64,000 nt of DNA from VRUE01 sp036271315 (GTDB lineage: Bacteria; Actinomycetota; Thermoleophilia; Solirubrobacterales; 70-9). Location: the NCBI GenBank assembly GCA_036271315.1, contig DATBAV010000017.1, positions 43,495-107,494 of the forward strand, read 5' to 3'. Below, in pieces: positions 8,059 through 17,507 of the stretch; position 1 is the first letter of the stretch; the number at the start of each line of letters is the position of its first letter. The translations under genes and the position numbers were made by a program. A model generated the notes under the pieces. That model did not search any database. It was not told where the DNA came from and worked only from the letters and a program-made list of their open reading frames with translations.

Positions 8059-9030
8059 ATGCCGTTTCCTGCCACACGCTTGCGCCGCTTGCGGCGTACC
8101 GAGGCTTTGCGCGGCCTAGTCCGCGAGACAACCCTCTCCCCAAGCCACCTCATCCAACCGCTGTTTGTGGTCGCTGGTAAGAACGTCCGCGAGGAAGTTG
8201 AGACGATGCCGGGCGTCGAGCGTTTCTCCATCTCGGAGCTAGTTGCCGAGTGCACCGAGATAGCGTCGACGGGGATCGGAGCGGTGTTGCTGTTCGGAGT
8301 TCCCGCCGCCAAGGACGAGTCGGGCACGGGTGCTTACGACGATGAGGGCATCGTGCAGATGGCCGTTCGGGCTCTCAAGGAGGCCCACCCCGATCTCACC
8401 GTGATCACCGACGTTTGCTTGTGCGAGTACACCTCGCACGGCCACTGCGGCTTCGTCCGCGACGGCGAGGTCGACAACGACATCACGGTCGAGCTGCTGG
8501 CCAAAGTCGCGATCTCCCATGCCGAGGCCGGCGCCGACGCGGTCGCGCCCAGCGACATGATGGACGGCCGGGTCGGCACGATCCGTCACCAGCTCGACGA
8601 GGAGGGCCACGCCGGCGTGCCGATCGTTGCCTACAGCGCCAAGTACGCCTCCGCCTTCTACGGCCCCTTTCGCGACGCCGCCGAGTCGACCCCCGAGTTC
8701 GGCGACCGCCGCGGCTACCAGATGGATCCGGCCAACGCCGCCGAAGCCGTGCGCGAGGCCGAACTGGATCTGGAGGAGGGCGCAGACATGCTGATGGTCA
8801 AGCCCGCCACTCCCTACCTCGATGTCGTGCGCCAGGTCAAGGACGCGACCGGCGCCCCACTTGCCGCCTACCACGTCTCGGGCGAGTACTCGATGCTGAA
8901 GGCCGCCGCCGAGCAGGGCTGGATTGACGAGCGAGCCGCCGTGCTCGAGACGCTGACCTCGATCCGCCGCGCCGGTGCCGACGCGATCGTCACCTACTAC
9001 GCCAAGGAGGCGGCCGCGTGGCTTCAGTAA
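8059..9030 (+). CDS. hemB: Porphobilinogen synthase (delta-aminolevulinic acid dehydratase)
   Basis: HemB condenses two 5-aminolevulinates into porphobilinogen. The 323-residue length is standard. The zinc-type cysteine cluster is present as DVCLCEYTSHGHC, with Cys120, Cys122 and Cys130. The two active-site lysines are in YSAKYAS (Lys195) and MVKPA (Lys248). Glutamate is coded almost entirely by GAG, typical of the cytosolic genes here. It overlaps the next gene by 13 nt and heads a tetrapyrrole operon that includes hemL. ATG 8059 has no clear Shine-Dalgarno but follows a large hairpin. Confidence 0.97.
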   Translation: MPFPATRLRRLRRTEALRGLVRETTLSPSHLIQPLFVVAGKNVREEVETMPGVERFSISELVAECTEIASTGIGAVLLFGVPAAKDESGTGAYDDEGIVQMAVRALKEAHPDLTVITDVCLCEYTSHGHCGFVRDGEVDNDITVELLAKVAISHAEAGADAVAPSDMMDGRVGTIRHQLDEEGHAGVPIVAYSAKYASAFYGPFRDAAESTPEFGDRRGYQMDPANAAEAVREAELDLEEGADMLMVKPATPYLDVVRQVKDATGAPLAAYHVSGEYSMLKAAAEQGWIDERAAVLETLTSIRRAGADAIVTYYAKEAAAWLQ

Positions 9031-10106
9031 AGGTCCCCCAGTCGAAGGCGCGCTCGCGCAAGGACGGCGCCGCGATCCCGCTCGACGAGACCGACAAGCG
9101 GCTGATGAACCTGCTGCAGTCGAGCTTCCCGCTCGATCCCGAGCCATTCGCCCTCGTTGCCTCCGAGGCGGAGCTGGAGCTCGACGACGTGCTCGCCCGC
9201 ACCAAGCGCCTGCTCGACGAGCGGATCATCCGCGAGATCACGCCGATCTTCGACACCCGGGCGCTTGGTTACGAGTCGATGCTGGTCGCCGCCAAGGTCG
9301 ACAGCGAGCACCCCCACCGCGCCGCCCAGATCGTCAACTCGCACCCGGGCGTCTCACATAACTATCTGCGTACCCACGACTTCAACCTCTGGTTCACGAT
9401 CGCCACCCCGCCCGACTCCGAGCTCGGCCTGCCCGGCACGCTGGCGGCGCTGATGCGCGAGACCGGCGCCGAGTCGATGCGCGAGCTGCCTACCCTGACC
9501 CTCTTCAAGATCAATATGAACCTCGAGATGGAGAAGGGCACCGACGCCCTCGCCGCCGCCGCGGTCGACGCTTCGCCGCCGCGCGAGCTCGAGGCGCAGC
9601 CCTACGACGAGCGCGACATCGCTGTGATCCGCGCCCTGCAGGGGCCGATGGAGGCAATCGAGCGTCCCTACGACGCCGCCGCGTCCGAAGTGGGGATGAC
9701 GACCGAGGAGCTGCTCGCCCACCTCGGTGGCATGGTCGAGCGCAAGCTGCTGCGTCGCGTCGCCGCGATCCTCTTCCACCGCCGCGCCGGCTTCTCGGCC
9801 AACGGCATGGGGGTCTGGAAGGTGCCCGAGGCCGAGATCATGGCGACGGGTGCCCGCATGGCCTCCTTCCGCGGCATCTCCCACTGCTACCAGCGCCCCA
9901 CCTATGAGGACTGGCCCTACAGCGTCTTCACGATGGCCCACGGCCGCTCCAAGGAGGAGTGCGACGCGGTGCTCGACTCGATCGCCGAGGACTGCGGCAT
10001 GGGTCCCGAGGACCGCGCCACCCTCTACTCCTCGACCGAGTACAAGAAGATCCGCCTGCATTACTTCACCGACGATTACCGGCGCTGGGAAGAGGAGCAC
10101 TCGTAG
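9018..10106 (+). CDS. Two-domain siroheme decarboxylase (AhbA-AhbB-like fusion)
   Basis: The protein has 362 residues and two tandem Lrp/AsnC-like halves, each a winged helix plus ligand domain. The first begins LDETDKRLMNLLQSSFP (about 23-39) and contains HPGVSHNYLRTHDFNLWF. The second begins YDERDIAVIRALQGPM (about 196-211) and contains RGISHCYQRPTYEDWPYSVF. These are hallmarks of AhbA/AhbB/NirDLGH proteins, which remove the acetate carboxyls of siroheme en route to heme by the alternative pathway or to heme d1. Family members are often misannotated as Lrp regulators. The GTG start is decided by a strong AAGGAGG at 9004-9010 inside hemB. Operon position between hemB and hemL supports a tetrapyrrole role. 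Confidence 0.85.
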   Translation: MASVKVPQSKARSRKDGAAIPLDETDKRLMNLLQSSFPLDPEPFALVASEAELELDDVLARTKRLLDERIIREITPIFDTRALGYESMLVAAKVDSEHPHRAAQIVNSHPGVSHNYLRTHDFNLWFTIATPPDSELGLPGTLAALMRETGAESMRELPTLTLFKINMNLEMEKGTDALAAAAVDASPPRELEAQPYDERDIAVIRALQGPMEAIERPYDAAASEVGMTTEELLAHLGGMVERKLLRRVAAILFHRRAGFSANGMGVWKVPEAEIMATGARMASFRGISHCYQRPTYEDWPYSVFTMAHGRSKEECDAVLDSIAEDCGMGPEDRATLYSSTEYKKIRLHYFTDDYRRWEEEHS

Positions 10107-10222
10107 ATGCCAGGGCCGGCAGGGGTTTCGCTTAACTTTTTCGGTGGAGACGCACTGGCTGGCGCCGCGAGGAATTGCCGAAAAAGTGCAAGACGCTCCA
10201 CCCCTGCCGGCCCTGGCATCTA
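10104..10222. repeat. Stem-loop element D (shared-core hairpin family)
   Basis: A perfect outer stem of about 22 bp joins 10104-10126 with 10200-10222. It encloses ACTTTTTCGG (10135-10144) pairing with CCGAAAAAGT (10178-10187) and a 33-nt loop with GGCGCC. The left arm starts with the TAG stop of the decarboxylase gene, and the right arm ends 8 nt before the hemL GTG. Inner sequence matches the elements at 1021 (inverted) and 45045. It spans an operon junction, so it could modulate hemL expression. Confidence 0.85.
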
Positions 10223-10230
10223 GCGGGTCC

Positions 10231-11489
<1,259 letters not shown>

Positions 11490-11493
<4 letters not shown>

Positions 11494-11960
11494 GCGACGA
11501 GGCCGGTCCGCCGTCCGATCCCAACCAGGCGCTCGGCTCGCTTGCCACCCGCCTGCGCGAAGCCGAGTCGCCGCTCTCCGGCCACGTGACCGACTCGGAA
11601 GAGCGTCCCGTCTTCGGCCTGCTCGCCGCGCTCGGCCCGCGCTCGGCCGCCGCCCCGGGGGAGTACGCGTTCGTGGTCGAGGCCGTGCGCGAGGGCTACC
11701 TCCTGCACTACGGCACGCCGCGCCTGCTCGCCGGTCACGACGACGACCTCGCCCTGCTCGCCGGGGACTATCTCTACGCCCTCGGCATCGACCGCCTCGC
11801 CGCTCTCGGCGATACCGAAGCGGTCGCGGTGCTGGGCGATCTGATCGGTCGCTGTGCCCAGTTGCACGCCGAGGAGCGCCTCGTTGAGGTGGCTGGGTTG
11901 TGGCGCTCGGCCGCCCTCGCGGTCGGCGGCAGAGAACATGGCCACCCCGCGGCGGCGTGA
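11490..11960 (+). CDS. Conserved-looking helical protein, possible prenyltransferase-like small subunit
   Basis: The product is 156 residues with a GTG start overlapping the hemL stop. It is acidic and predicted mostly helical. The stretch LALLAGDYLYALGIDRLAALGD, given here by its ends at about 91-112, resembles the helix of trans-isoprenyl synthases that follows the first Asp-rich motif, but no DDxxD is present. A catalytically empty HepS-like subunit serving the polyprenyl synthase at 15004 is one possible reading; it is only an inference. It lies directly before the Rieske gene. Otherwise unrecognised. Confidence 0.6.
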
Positions 11961-11993
11961 GTCAATAGACTCCGTTCTCCTGAGGTTGAGCTG

Positions 11994-12674
11994 TTGAGCG
12001 ACGAATCGGACAAGCAGAACGGGGCCGAGGCAAGCGGTCGGCCGGAGCGCCCAGCGCCCGAGCCGCCTGGCTACTTCGAGGGCGAGTCGATGACTCGCCG
12101 TAAGGCCTTTACCGTTGCGGTACAGGGCATCGGCGGTCTCGCCGGCGCGGCGATCGTGCTGCCCGCCGTCGGTTTCGCCGTGGCGCCGATCTTCCATCGC
12201 GGCAAGGAGCGCTGGGAGGCGGTCGGTCCGACCAGCGACTTCGTCGAAGACACCTACCGCCAAGTCGTCTTCACCGAAACCGAGTCGATCGGCGACGCCG
12301 GCAAGACGACCGCCTATATCCGCCGTAGCTCCAAGCAGCTCGAAGAAAAACCGGGCGAGTTCGTCGCCGTCTCCAACCGCTGTGCCCATCTCGGCTGCCC
12401 GGTTCGCTTCGTCGAGGCCGCCGGCAACTTCATCTGCCCCTGCCACGGCGGCGTCTACGACTTCCAGGGCAAGCGGATCGGCGGCCCGCCGGTACGCCCG
12501 CTCGACCGCTTCCAGACCCGCGTGCGCAACGGCCAGGTTGAGGTGGGCCCGCGCTACAGCGTCACCTCGCAGCTGGAACCGGTCCGCGCCCGCGACCCTG
12601 GCGAGTTCACCGGTGGGGTCTGGGAATATCTGTACCCGCCCCGTCCGTCCACCTTCCCACCCCCGAGCGGTTGA
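11994..12674 (+). CDS. Rieske iron-sulfur subunit of menaquinol-cytochrome c reductase
   Basis: The protein has 226 residues from TTG 11994. A cytoplasmic leader of about 33 residues ends in a twin-arginine motif (MTRRKAFTVAVQG) followed by a hydrophobic segment, so export should go through Tat. The [2Fe-2S] ligands are in CAHLGC (Cys130, His132) and CPCHGG (Cys148, His151), with Cys135 and Cys150 as the likely disulfide. It oxidises menaquinol at the Qo site and reduces cytochrome c. It forms a QcrA-QcrB-QcrC-like block with the two genes after it. Confidence 0.93.
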   Translation: MSDESDKQNGAEASGRPERPAPEPPGYFEGESMTRRKAFTVAVQGIGGLAGAAIVLPAVGFAVAPIFHRGKERWEAVGPTSDFVEDTYRQVVFTETESIGDAGKTTAYIRRSSKQLEEKPGEFVAVSNRCAHLGCPVRFVEAAGNFICPCHGGVYDFQGKRIGGPPVRPLDRFQTRVRNGQVEVGPRYSVTSQLEPVRARDPGEFTGGVWEYLYPPRPSTFPPPSG

Positions 12675-12688
12675 GCGGCTGACCGACG

Positions 12689-13597
12689 ATGAAGCTCGAC
12701 TCCCTGATTCCCGCCCCGCTCCGCAAACCGGCAAAGCCCGGCACGGGCAATGGCGCCAAGGGCCCGGCCCCAGCCGATCTCAAGACGGCGCCGCCGGAGC
12801 GTCCCTCCGATGCGCAGCGCCTCGGCGACCGCGCCAAGGACGCCCCCGCCGACGTGCTCGCCTGGGTCGACCAGCGCACAGCCGCCACCGGCTTCCTCAC
12901 CGGGATGCTCTACCGCAAGGTGCCGAAGGGGACCAACTGGTTCTACACGCTCGGCTCGGCGACCCTGATCGCCTTCATCTCGCAGGCGATCACCGGTGTC
13001 TTCTTGGCGATGTTCTACACGCCGTCGACCACCCAGGCCTACGCCTCGATCGCCCACATCAACAACGACGTCTTCCTCGGCCAGCTCGTCCACGGCATGC
13101 ACAAGTGGGGCTCGAGCGTGATGGTGATCCTGGTCTTCCTGCACATGGGGCGCACCTTCTTCTTCGGCGCCTACAAGTACCCGCGCGAGCTCAACTGGGT
13201 GATCGGCGTCGTGCTGCTGATCCTGACGATGACGATGGCCTTCACGGGCTACCTGCTGCCATTCGACCAGCGCTCCTTCTGGGCCTCGGTCGTCGGCATC
13301 AACATCAACGGCACCGGGCCGGTCGTCGGCCCTTACCTGAGCGATTTCCTGCGCGCCGGCCCTGAGCTCGGGGCGACCACGCTCTCGCGCTTCTACGCGA
13401 TCCACATGCTGCTCGTGCCCGGCGCGATCATCGCGATGATCGGCGCCCACATGTACCTGGTCGTCAAGCTCGGCACCACGGCCCCGCCCTGGCTGAAAGC
13501 CGAAAAGCCGAAGGTCGCGGCACCCGTCTCCCAGCTCGACGCCGGCGTCGAGGGCAACGGCGCCTCGCCCAGCAACGGAGCGTCGGCGAGCGCATGA
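12689..13597 (+). CDS. Cytochrome b N-terminal subunit (b6-like)
   Basis: The product is 302 residues. After about 60 low-complexity residues come four transmembrane helices carrying the b-heme histidines: LVHGMHKWGSS and FLHMGRTFF in the second helix region, and YAIHMLLVPG and IGAHMYLV in the fourth. This is the b6-type half of a split cytochrome b; the remaining helices are in the next gene. The C-terminal 40 residues are Ala/Ser/Gly-rich. ATG 12689 lies 15 nt after the Rieske stop, and the 3' end overlaps the following ATG. Confidence 0.93.
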   Translation: MKLDSLIPAPLRKPAKPGTGNGAKGPAPADLKTAPPERPSDAQRLGDRAKDAPADVLAWVDQRTAATGFLTGMLYRKVPKGTNWFYTLGSATLIAFISQAITGVFLAMFYTPSTTQAYASIAHINNDVFLGQLVHGMHKWGSSVMVILVFLHMGRTFFFGAYKYPRELNWVIGVVLLILTMTMAFTGYLLPFDQRSFWASVVGININGTGPVVGPYLSDFLRAGPELGATTLSRFYAIHMLLVPGAIIAMIGAHMYLVVKLGTTAPPWLKAEKPKVAAPVSQLDAGVEGNGASPSNGASASA

Positions 13598-14295
13598 AGC
13601 CAGCCGAGAAGCAGGCATACCTCGAGGAGTACGAGCTGCTGAAGAAGAAGGGCAAGCCCTTCTTCCCCTACGCGGTTTTGAAGGATTCGGCGATGATGCT
13701 CGCCGTTGTCGGCGTGATCATCCTGATGTCGGTCGTGCTCGGCGCCGAGCAGGGGCCGAAGGCCGATCCGACGACGACGACCTACGTGCCGCGCCCGGAG
13801 TGGTACTTCTTCTTCCTCTTCGAGGTCCTGCGCGTGATCAAGCCGCCCGAGCTGGTCCCGATCGCGACGATCGGCATTCCCACGGCCTGCATGGTCCTCC
13901 TCCTCCTCCTGCCCTTCTACGACCGCGGCCCGGAGCGCAACCCGATCCGCCGTCCGATCGCGACCACCGCCGGGATCCTGACGATCGCCGCGATGGCCTA
14001 CCTCACCTTCTTGGGTGCGACCGGAGGTTCGCCAACCGAAATCGACATGAAGGTCGCGCCCCAATACGAAGCCGGTAAGGAGGTCGTTGCCGGCTCAGGC
14101 TGCCTCGCCTGCCACAAGCTGGGCGAGAACGGCAACAACGGCCCCGGGCCGGAATTGACCCACATCGCGCAGCGCATTCCGCGCGCCGCGATCATCCGCT
14201 CGGTGGAGATCGGGCCAGGCATCATGCCCTCCTTCCGTGACCTGCCGCCGAAGAAGCTCAACGAGCTCGCCGATTTCCTCTCCTCGCTCGACTAA
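13594..14295 (+). CDS. Cytochrome b C-terminal (subunit IV-like) fused to cytochrome c
   Basis: The protein has 233 residues. The first 145 form a subunit IV-like module with three membrane helices and the Qo-site PEWY signature (Pro68-Tyr71). The last 70 form a monoheme c domain with GCLACHKLG (Cys170, Cys173, His174) and the methionine ligand in GPGIMPSFRDLP. Such b/c fusions occur in Gram-positive MQ-cytochrome c reductases and pass electrons from the Rieske centre to an oxidase without a soluble cytochrome. The start overlaps the upstream stop by ATGA. Confidence 0.92.
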   Translation: MKPAEKQAYLEEYELLKKKGKPFFPYAVLKDSAMMLAVVGVIILMSVVLGAEQGPKADPTTTTYVPRPEWYFFFLFEVLRVIKPPELVPIATIGIPTACMVLLLLLPFYDRGPERNPIRRPIATTAGILTIAAMAYLTFLGATGGSPTEIDMKVAPQYEAGKEVVAGSGCLACHKLGENGNNGPGPELTHIAQRIPRAAIIRSVEIGPGIMPSFRDLPPKKLNELADFLSSLD

Positions 14296-14338
14296 GCCGT
14301 CCCGGGACTCGGCCCAGTTCGCGGGGCAGGTCAACCGC

Positions 14339-15007
14339 ATGTTCGACCGCGTCGCCGGTCGCTACGACGCGCTTAACTCGGTGATGACCGCCGGCCTGCA
14401 CCACCGCTGGCGCAAGCGCGCCGCCGAGCGCGCCGAGCTGAGCCCGGGCGATTCGGCGCTCGATGTCTGCTGCGGAACCGGCGACCTGGCGCTCGAGCTG
14501 GCCGGCCGGGTGGCCCCCGCCGGCCACGTAGTCGGCTGCGACTTCTCCGAGCCGATGCTCGATCTCGCCCGCGAGAAGGCCAGCCAGCGCGACGCTGATG
14601 GCGTCCGCTTTGAGTGGGCCGACGCGCTTAGCCTTCCCTACGACGCCGGCCGCTTCGATGCGGTCACGGTCGGCTTTGGAGTGCGCAACCTGGCCAACCT
14701 GGAGCGGGGGCTGGGGGAGATGGCGCGGGTCCTGCGCCCGGGCGGTCGCCTGGTCGTGCTGGAGATAACCCAGCCGACGCGACCGCCGCTCTCGACCTTC
14801 TACTCGCTCTGGTTCGACCGCATCGTGCCCCTGCTCGGCAGCTTTTCCGGCGACTCCGAGGCCTACAGCTACCTGCCCGAGTCGGTGCGCAGCTTCCCCG
14901 CCCCGAGCCGGTTGGCCGAGCTGATGGACGGCGTCGGGCTGAAGCGGATCCGCTGGACCGTTCTCGCCGGGGGGATCATCGCGATCCACAGCGGCGTTCG
15001 CGTGTGA
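14339..15007 (+). CDS. ubiE: Demethylmenaquinone methyltransferase (MenG/UbiE)
   Basis: A SAM-dependent C-methyltransferase for the last step of menaquinone synthesis. Motif I is LDVCCGTGDLALEL; UbiE signatures are NSVMTAGLHHRWR near the start and FGVRNLANLERGL. The start is uncertain. ATG 14339 has GGGGCAGG upstream, giving 222 residues. However, high-GC3 codons continue in frame back to about 14297 without a usable start, and a GTG exists at 14237. The gene supplies the quinone used by the upstream reductase and overlaps the prenyl synthase by GTGA. Confidence 0.9.
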   Translation: MFDRVAGRYDALNSVMTAGLHHRWRKRAAERAELSPGDSALDVCCGTGDLALELAGRVAPAGHVVGCDFSEPMLDLAREKASQRDADGVRFEWADALSLPYDAGRFDAVTVGFGVRNLANLERGLGEMARVLRPGGRLVVLEITQPTRPPLSTFYSLWFDRIVPLLGSFSGDSEAYSYLPESVRSFPAPSRLAELMDGVGLKRIRWTVLAGGIIAIHSGVRV

Positions 15008-15969
15008 CCCGGCCCTCGTCGGTACCGCCCCCGGTCACGGCCGTGCTCGACGCCTCGAGCCGCTGGCTGCCGGCCAGGCTGGGCGAGGTCGAGGACCTGC
15101 TGCGCGAGCAGGGCGCCGGCTATGGCGAGTTGCTCGGAACCGACGTCGCCACAACGCTGGCCGCTGGGGGCAAGCGGCTGCGGCCGCTGCTCGTCCTGCT
15201 CTGCGCCGCCGCCGAAGGCGGCGAGGGAGCCGTGCGGGCGGCCGCCGCGATCGAGCTGGTCCACATGGCGACCCTGGTCCACGACGACGTTCTCGACAAC
15301 GCGCCGCTGCGTCGCGGCCTGCCGACGATCGCGGCGACCGCGGGCCGCTCACGCGCGACCGCGGTCGGCGACCTACTTTTCGCCCGAGCCTTCGCGCTTT
15401 TGGGTGAGCAGGGCGACGCCCGCGCTATCGCCCTGCTGGCGGCCGCCTCGGTCTCGCTTGCTGACGGCGAGCTGGCTCAGCGCCAGGATGCTTTCGACAC
15501 GAGCATTTCCGAACGGCGCTACCTCGATCGCTGCCGCCTCAAGACCGCGACCTTGTTCGAATGTGCCTGCCTGCTCGGCCGCGATCTGCCGGCCCTCGGT
15601 GGCTTTGGAGCTCAGATCGGCCTCGCCTTCCAGCTCCTCGATGACGTGCTCGACGTCTCCGGGCCAGCCGAGCGCACGGGCAAGGCGCGCGGCACCGATC
15701 TGCTCGACGGCACCGTTACCCTGCCGCTGATCGCCGCCATCGCGGCCGACCCCTCGATCGCCCAGGTGGACCTGCGTGCCCTCGATACCGCCGCGGCCGA
15801 GCGGCTGTGCGATCGCATAGCCGCGAGCGGCGCTCTGGATCGGGTGCGCTCGCGCGCCCTGGAGCTGGTTGCCGGCGCCAAGGCCGAGCTCGACGGCGAT
15901 GCCTTCGACCCCGAGCAGCGGCAGTTGCTTGGACTCGTCGCCGACGGCGTCGTGCAGCGCTACAGCTGA
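15004..15969 (+). CDS. Polyprenyl diphosphate synthase (heptaprenyl-type)
   Basis: The trans-isoprenyl synthase has 321 residues. The first Asp-rich motif is VHDDVLDNAPLRRG (preceded by GGKRLRPLLV) and the second is FQLLDDVLDVSG, with GKARGTDLLDGTVTLP after it; all are intact. It makes the menaquinone side chain and pairs naturally with the overlapping MenG gene upstream. Chain length cannot be read from sequence by eye. Starts at GTG 15004. Confidence 0.92.
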   Translation: MTRPSSVPPPVTAVLDASSRWLPARLGEVEDLLREQGAGYGELLGTDVATTLAAGGKRLRPLLVLLCAAAEGGEGAVRAAAAIELVHMATLVHDDVLDNAPLRRGLPTIAATAGRSRATAVGDLLFARAFALLGEQGDARAIALLAAASVSLADGELAQRQDAFDTSISERRYLDRCRLKTATLFECACLLGRDLPALGGFGAQIGLAFQLLDDVLDVSGPAERTGKARGTDLLDGTVTLPLIAAIAADPSIAQVDLRALDTAAAERLCDRIAASGALDRVRSRALELVAGAKAELDGDAFDPEQRQLLGLVADGVVQRYS

Positions 15970-15977
15970 GCTCGCGC

Positions 15978-16310
15978 TCAGCGGAAGTCGTCGGCGCTGA
16001 TCAGGTCGGCGTCGAGCGCCGCGCTGAAGGTCTCGACCACGAACTCCATGTTCTCGTGCTCGAGCGTCTTCAGGACGTCGCTGAGGGCGCGGGTGCCGAG
16101 GTCGAGCTCCTCGTCGAAGGCATCGATCTCGGCTTCGGCGTGGATCTCGTTGCTGCGCCATTCGCACTCGGGGCAACGTCGCCAGAGCCGCCAATGGCCG
16201 CGATCCCCGGCCTGCTCCCAGCAGGTTGGCTGCACCAGCGAGGACTCGCATTGCGGGCAGACGTGGAGTCCGGCGGCGATCTTCGTCTGAGCGGCGTGCG
16301 CGTCTCTCAT
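15978..16310 (-). CDS. Small zinc-ribbon-like protein of unknown function
   Basis: The product is 110 residues. Two Cys pairs, HVCPQCESS (about 16-24) and RCPECEWRS (about 45-53), fit a zinc ribbon. They are separated by a Trp/Arg-rich stretch, GHWRLWRRC. The C-terminal half is acidic and helical. It is convergent with the prenyl synthase gene and divergent from tatA across a 150-nt gap. Such ribbons may bind nucleic acid or a protein partner; no function is claimed. Confidence 0.65.
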   Translation of the reverse strand: MRDAHAAQTKIAAGLHVCPQCESSLVQPTCWEQAGDRGHWRLWRRCPECEWRSNEIHAEAEIDAFDEELDLGTRALSDVLKTLEHENMEFVVETFSAALDADLISADDFR

Positions 16311-16460
16311 ACCTGCACTATCGAACCCGCGAAACGATCACTCCATCCGCACTTTCACGTAAAGACGGCGGAAAACCCAATTACCGGGTAGGCCACCTCC
16401 CCAATTACATGTGAGCCGAAATCCGATCCGATCGCCCTCGGCGGCCGGTACCATGGGTGA

Positions 16461-16721
16461 ATGCCAAATATCGGACCAATGGAGCTCGCGATCGTCCTGA
16501 TCATCGCCCTGGTCGTCTTCGGCCCCAAACGGCTGCCGGAGCTGGGTAAATCGCTCGGCAAAGGGATTCGCGAGTTCCGCGGATCGGTCAGTGGCGAGAG
16601 CCATGACGAGCCGGCGCAGCCGGAGGCGATCGAGCCACCGCAGGCCCCCGTCGAGCCACCGAAGCCCCCCGTCGGCAAGGGAGCCGAGGAGGGCGAGACG
16701 GTCGCTCACGATCGTCCCTAG
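16461..16721 (+). CDS. tatA: Sec-independent translocase protein TatA/TatB
   Basis: The protein has 86 residues: a short N-terminal membrane helix (7-22), the hinge motif FGPKRLPELGKSLGK and an amphipathic helix, followed by a Pro/Glu-rich tail. It polymerises to form the Tat pore. It is followed 9 nt later by tatC. The Rieske protein encoded 4 kb upstream is a likely client. Confidence 0.93.
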   Translation: MPNIGPMELAIVLIIALVVFGPKRLPELGKSLGKGIREFRGSVSGESHDEPAQPEAIEPPQAPVEPPKPPVGKGAEEGETVAHDRP

Positions 16722-16730
16722 GAACTAGCC

Positions 16731-17501
16731 ATGGCCCGGATGAGGCCGGTCTCCCACGAGGATCAACTCAGCCTGGTCGAGCACCTCGACGAGCTGCGCA
16801 CCCGCATCGTCGTCTGCCTGGTCGTCCTCGGCGTTGCCCTCGCCCTCTGCTTCTGGCAGAACCACTTGCTGCTTGAAATCGCCTCCGGGCCGCTGCCCAG
16901 CGATCACAAGAAGCTGCTCACCTTCGGCGTCACCGAGCCCTTCACGGTGACGCTGACCGTCTCGGTCTACGGGGCGTTGATCCTCTCGATGCCGGTCCTG
17001 CTCTACCAGCTATACGCCTACGTGCTGCCCGCCTTCAGCGAGCGCGAGCGGCGGGTGGTGCTGCCGATCCTGATCTTCGCTCCGATCCTCTTCCTCGCCG
17101 GCGTCGCCTTCTCCTATTTCGTCGTGATGCCGGCGGCGGTCAAGTTCCTGCTCGGTTTCAACGACAACCAGTTCAACGTCCAGGTTCGCGCCCGCGACTA
17201 CTACAGCTTCTTCTCGACCACGATGCTCGCCGGAGGCGTCATCTTCCAGTTGCCACTGGCGATTCTCGCCGTCGTCCGGCTCGGGATCGTCAGCGTCGAG
17301 CAACTCTCCAAGAACCGCCGCTACGCCTATCTGATCATCGCGATCGTGGCCGCCGCCCTGCCCGGAGTCGACCCGATCTCGATGCTGCTCGAGATGGTTC
17401 CTCTACTTGTTTTGTTCGAGTTGAGTATCTTGATCGCTCGTGCCTTCGGCAGGCCGGGGGAGGCGGGAGGCTTGGCAAGACCCTCAACCCAGGAGCGGTG
17501 A
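16731..17501 (+). CDS. tatC: Sec-independent translocase protein TatC
   Basis: The product is 256 residues with six membrane helices. The N-terminal signature SLVEHLDELRTRI (about 12-24) contains the Glu and Arg used in twin-arginine recognition. FTVTLTVSVYGALILSMP follows at about 64-81, and the proline-rich loop VLPAFSERERR comes next. It forms the receptor for Tat signal peptides with TatA/B. Glutamate codons are nearly all GAG, unlike the exported protein encoded next. Confidence 0.95.
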   Translation: MARMRPVSHEDQLSLVEHLDELRTRIVVCLVVLGVALALCFWQNHLLLEIASGPLPSDHKKLLTFGVTEPFTVTLTVSVYGALILSMPVLLYQLYAYVLPAFSERERRVVLPILIFAPILFLAGVAFSYFVVMPAAVKFLLGFNDNQFNVQVRARDYYSFFSTTMLAGGVIFQLPLAILAVVRLGIVSVEQLSKNRRYAYLIIAIVAAALPGVDPISMLLEMVPLLVLFELSILIARAFGRPGEAGGLARPSTQER

Positions 17502-17507
17502 TTCGAG

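Noticed and set aside
9018..10106. Lrp/AsnC transcription regulator.
   Set aside because: Two tandem halves with siroheme decarboxylase signatures and operon linkage to hemB/hemL fit Ahb-type enzymes better.
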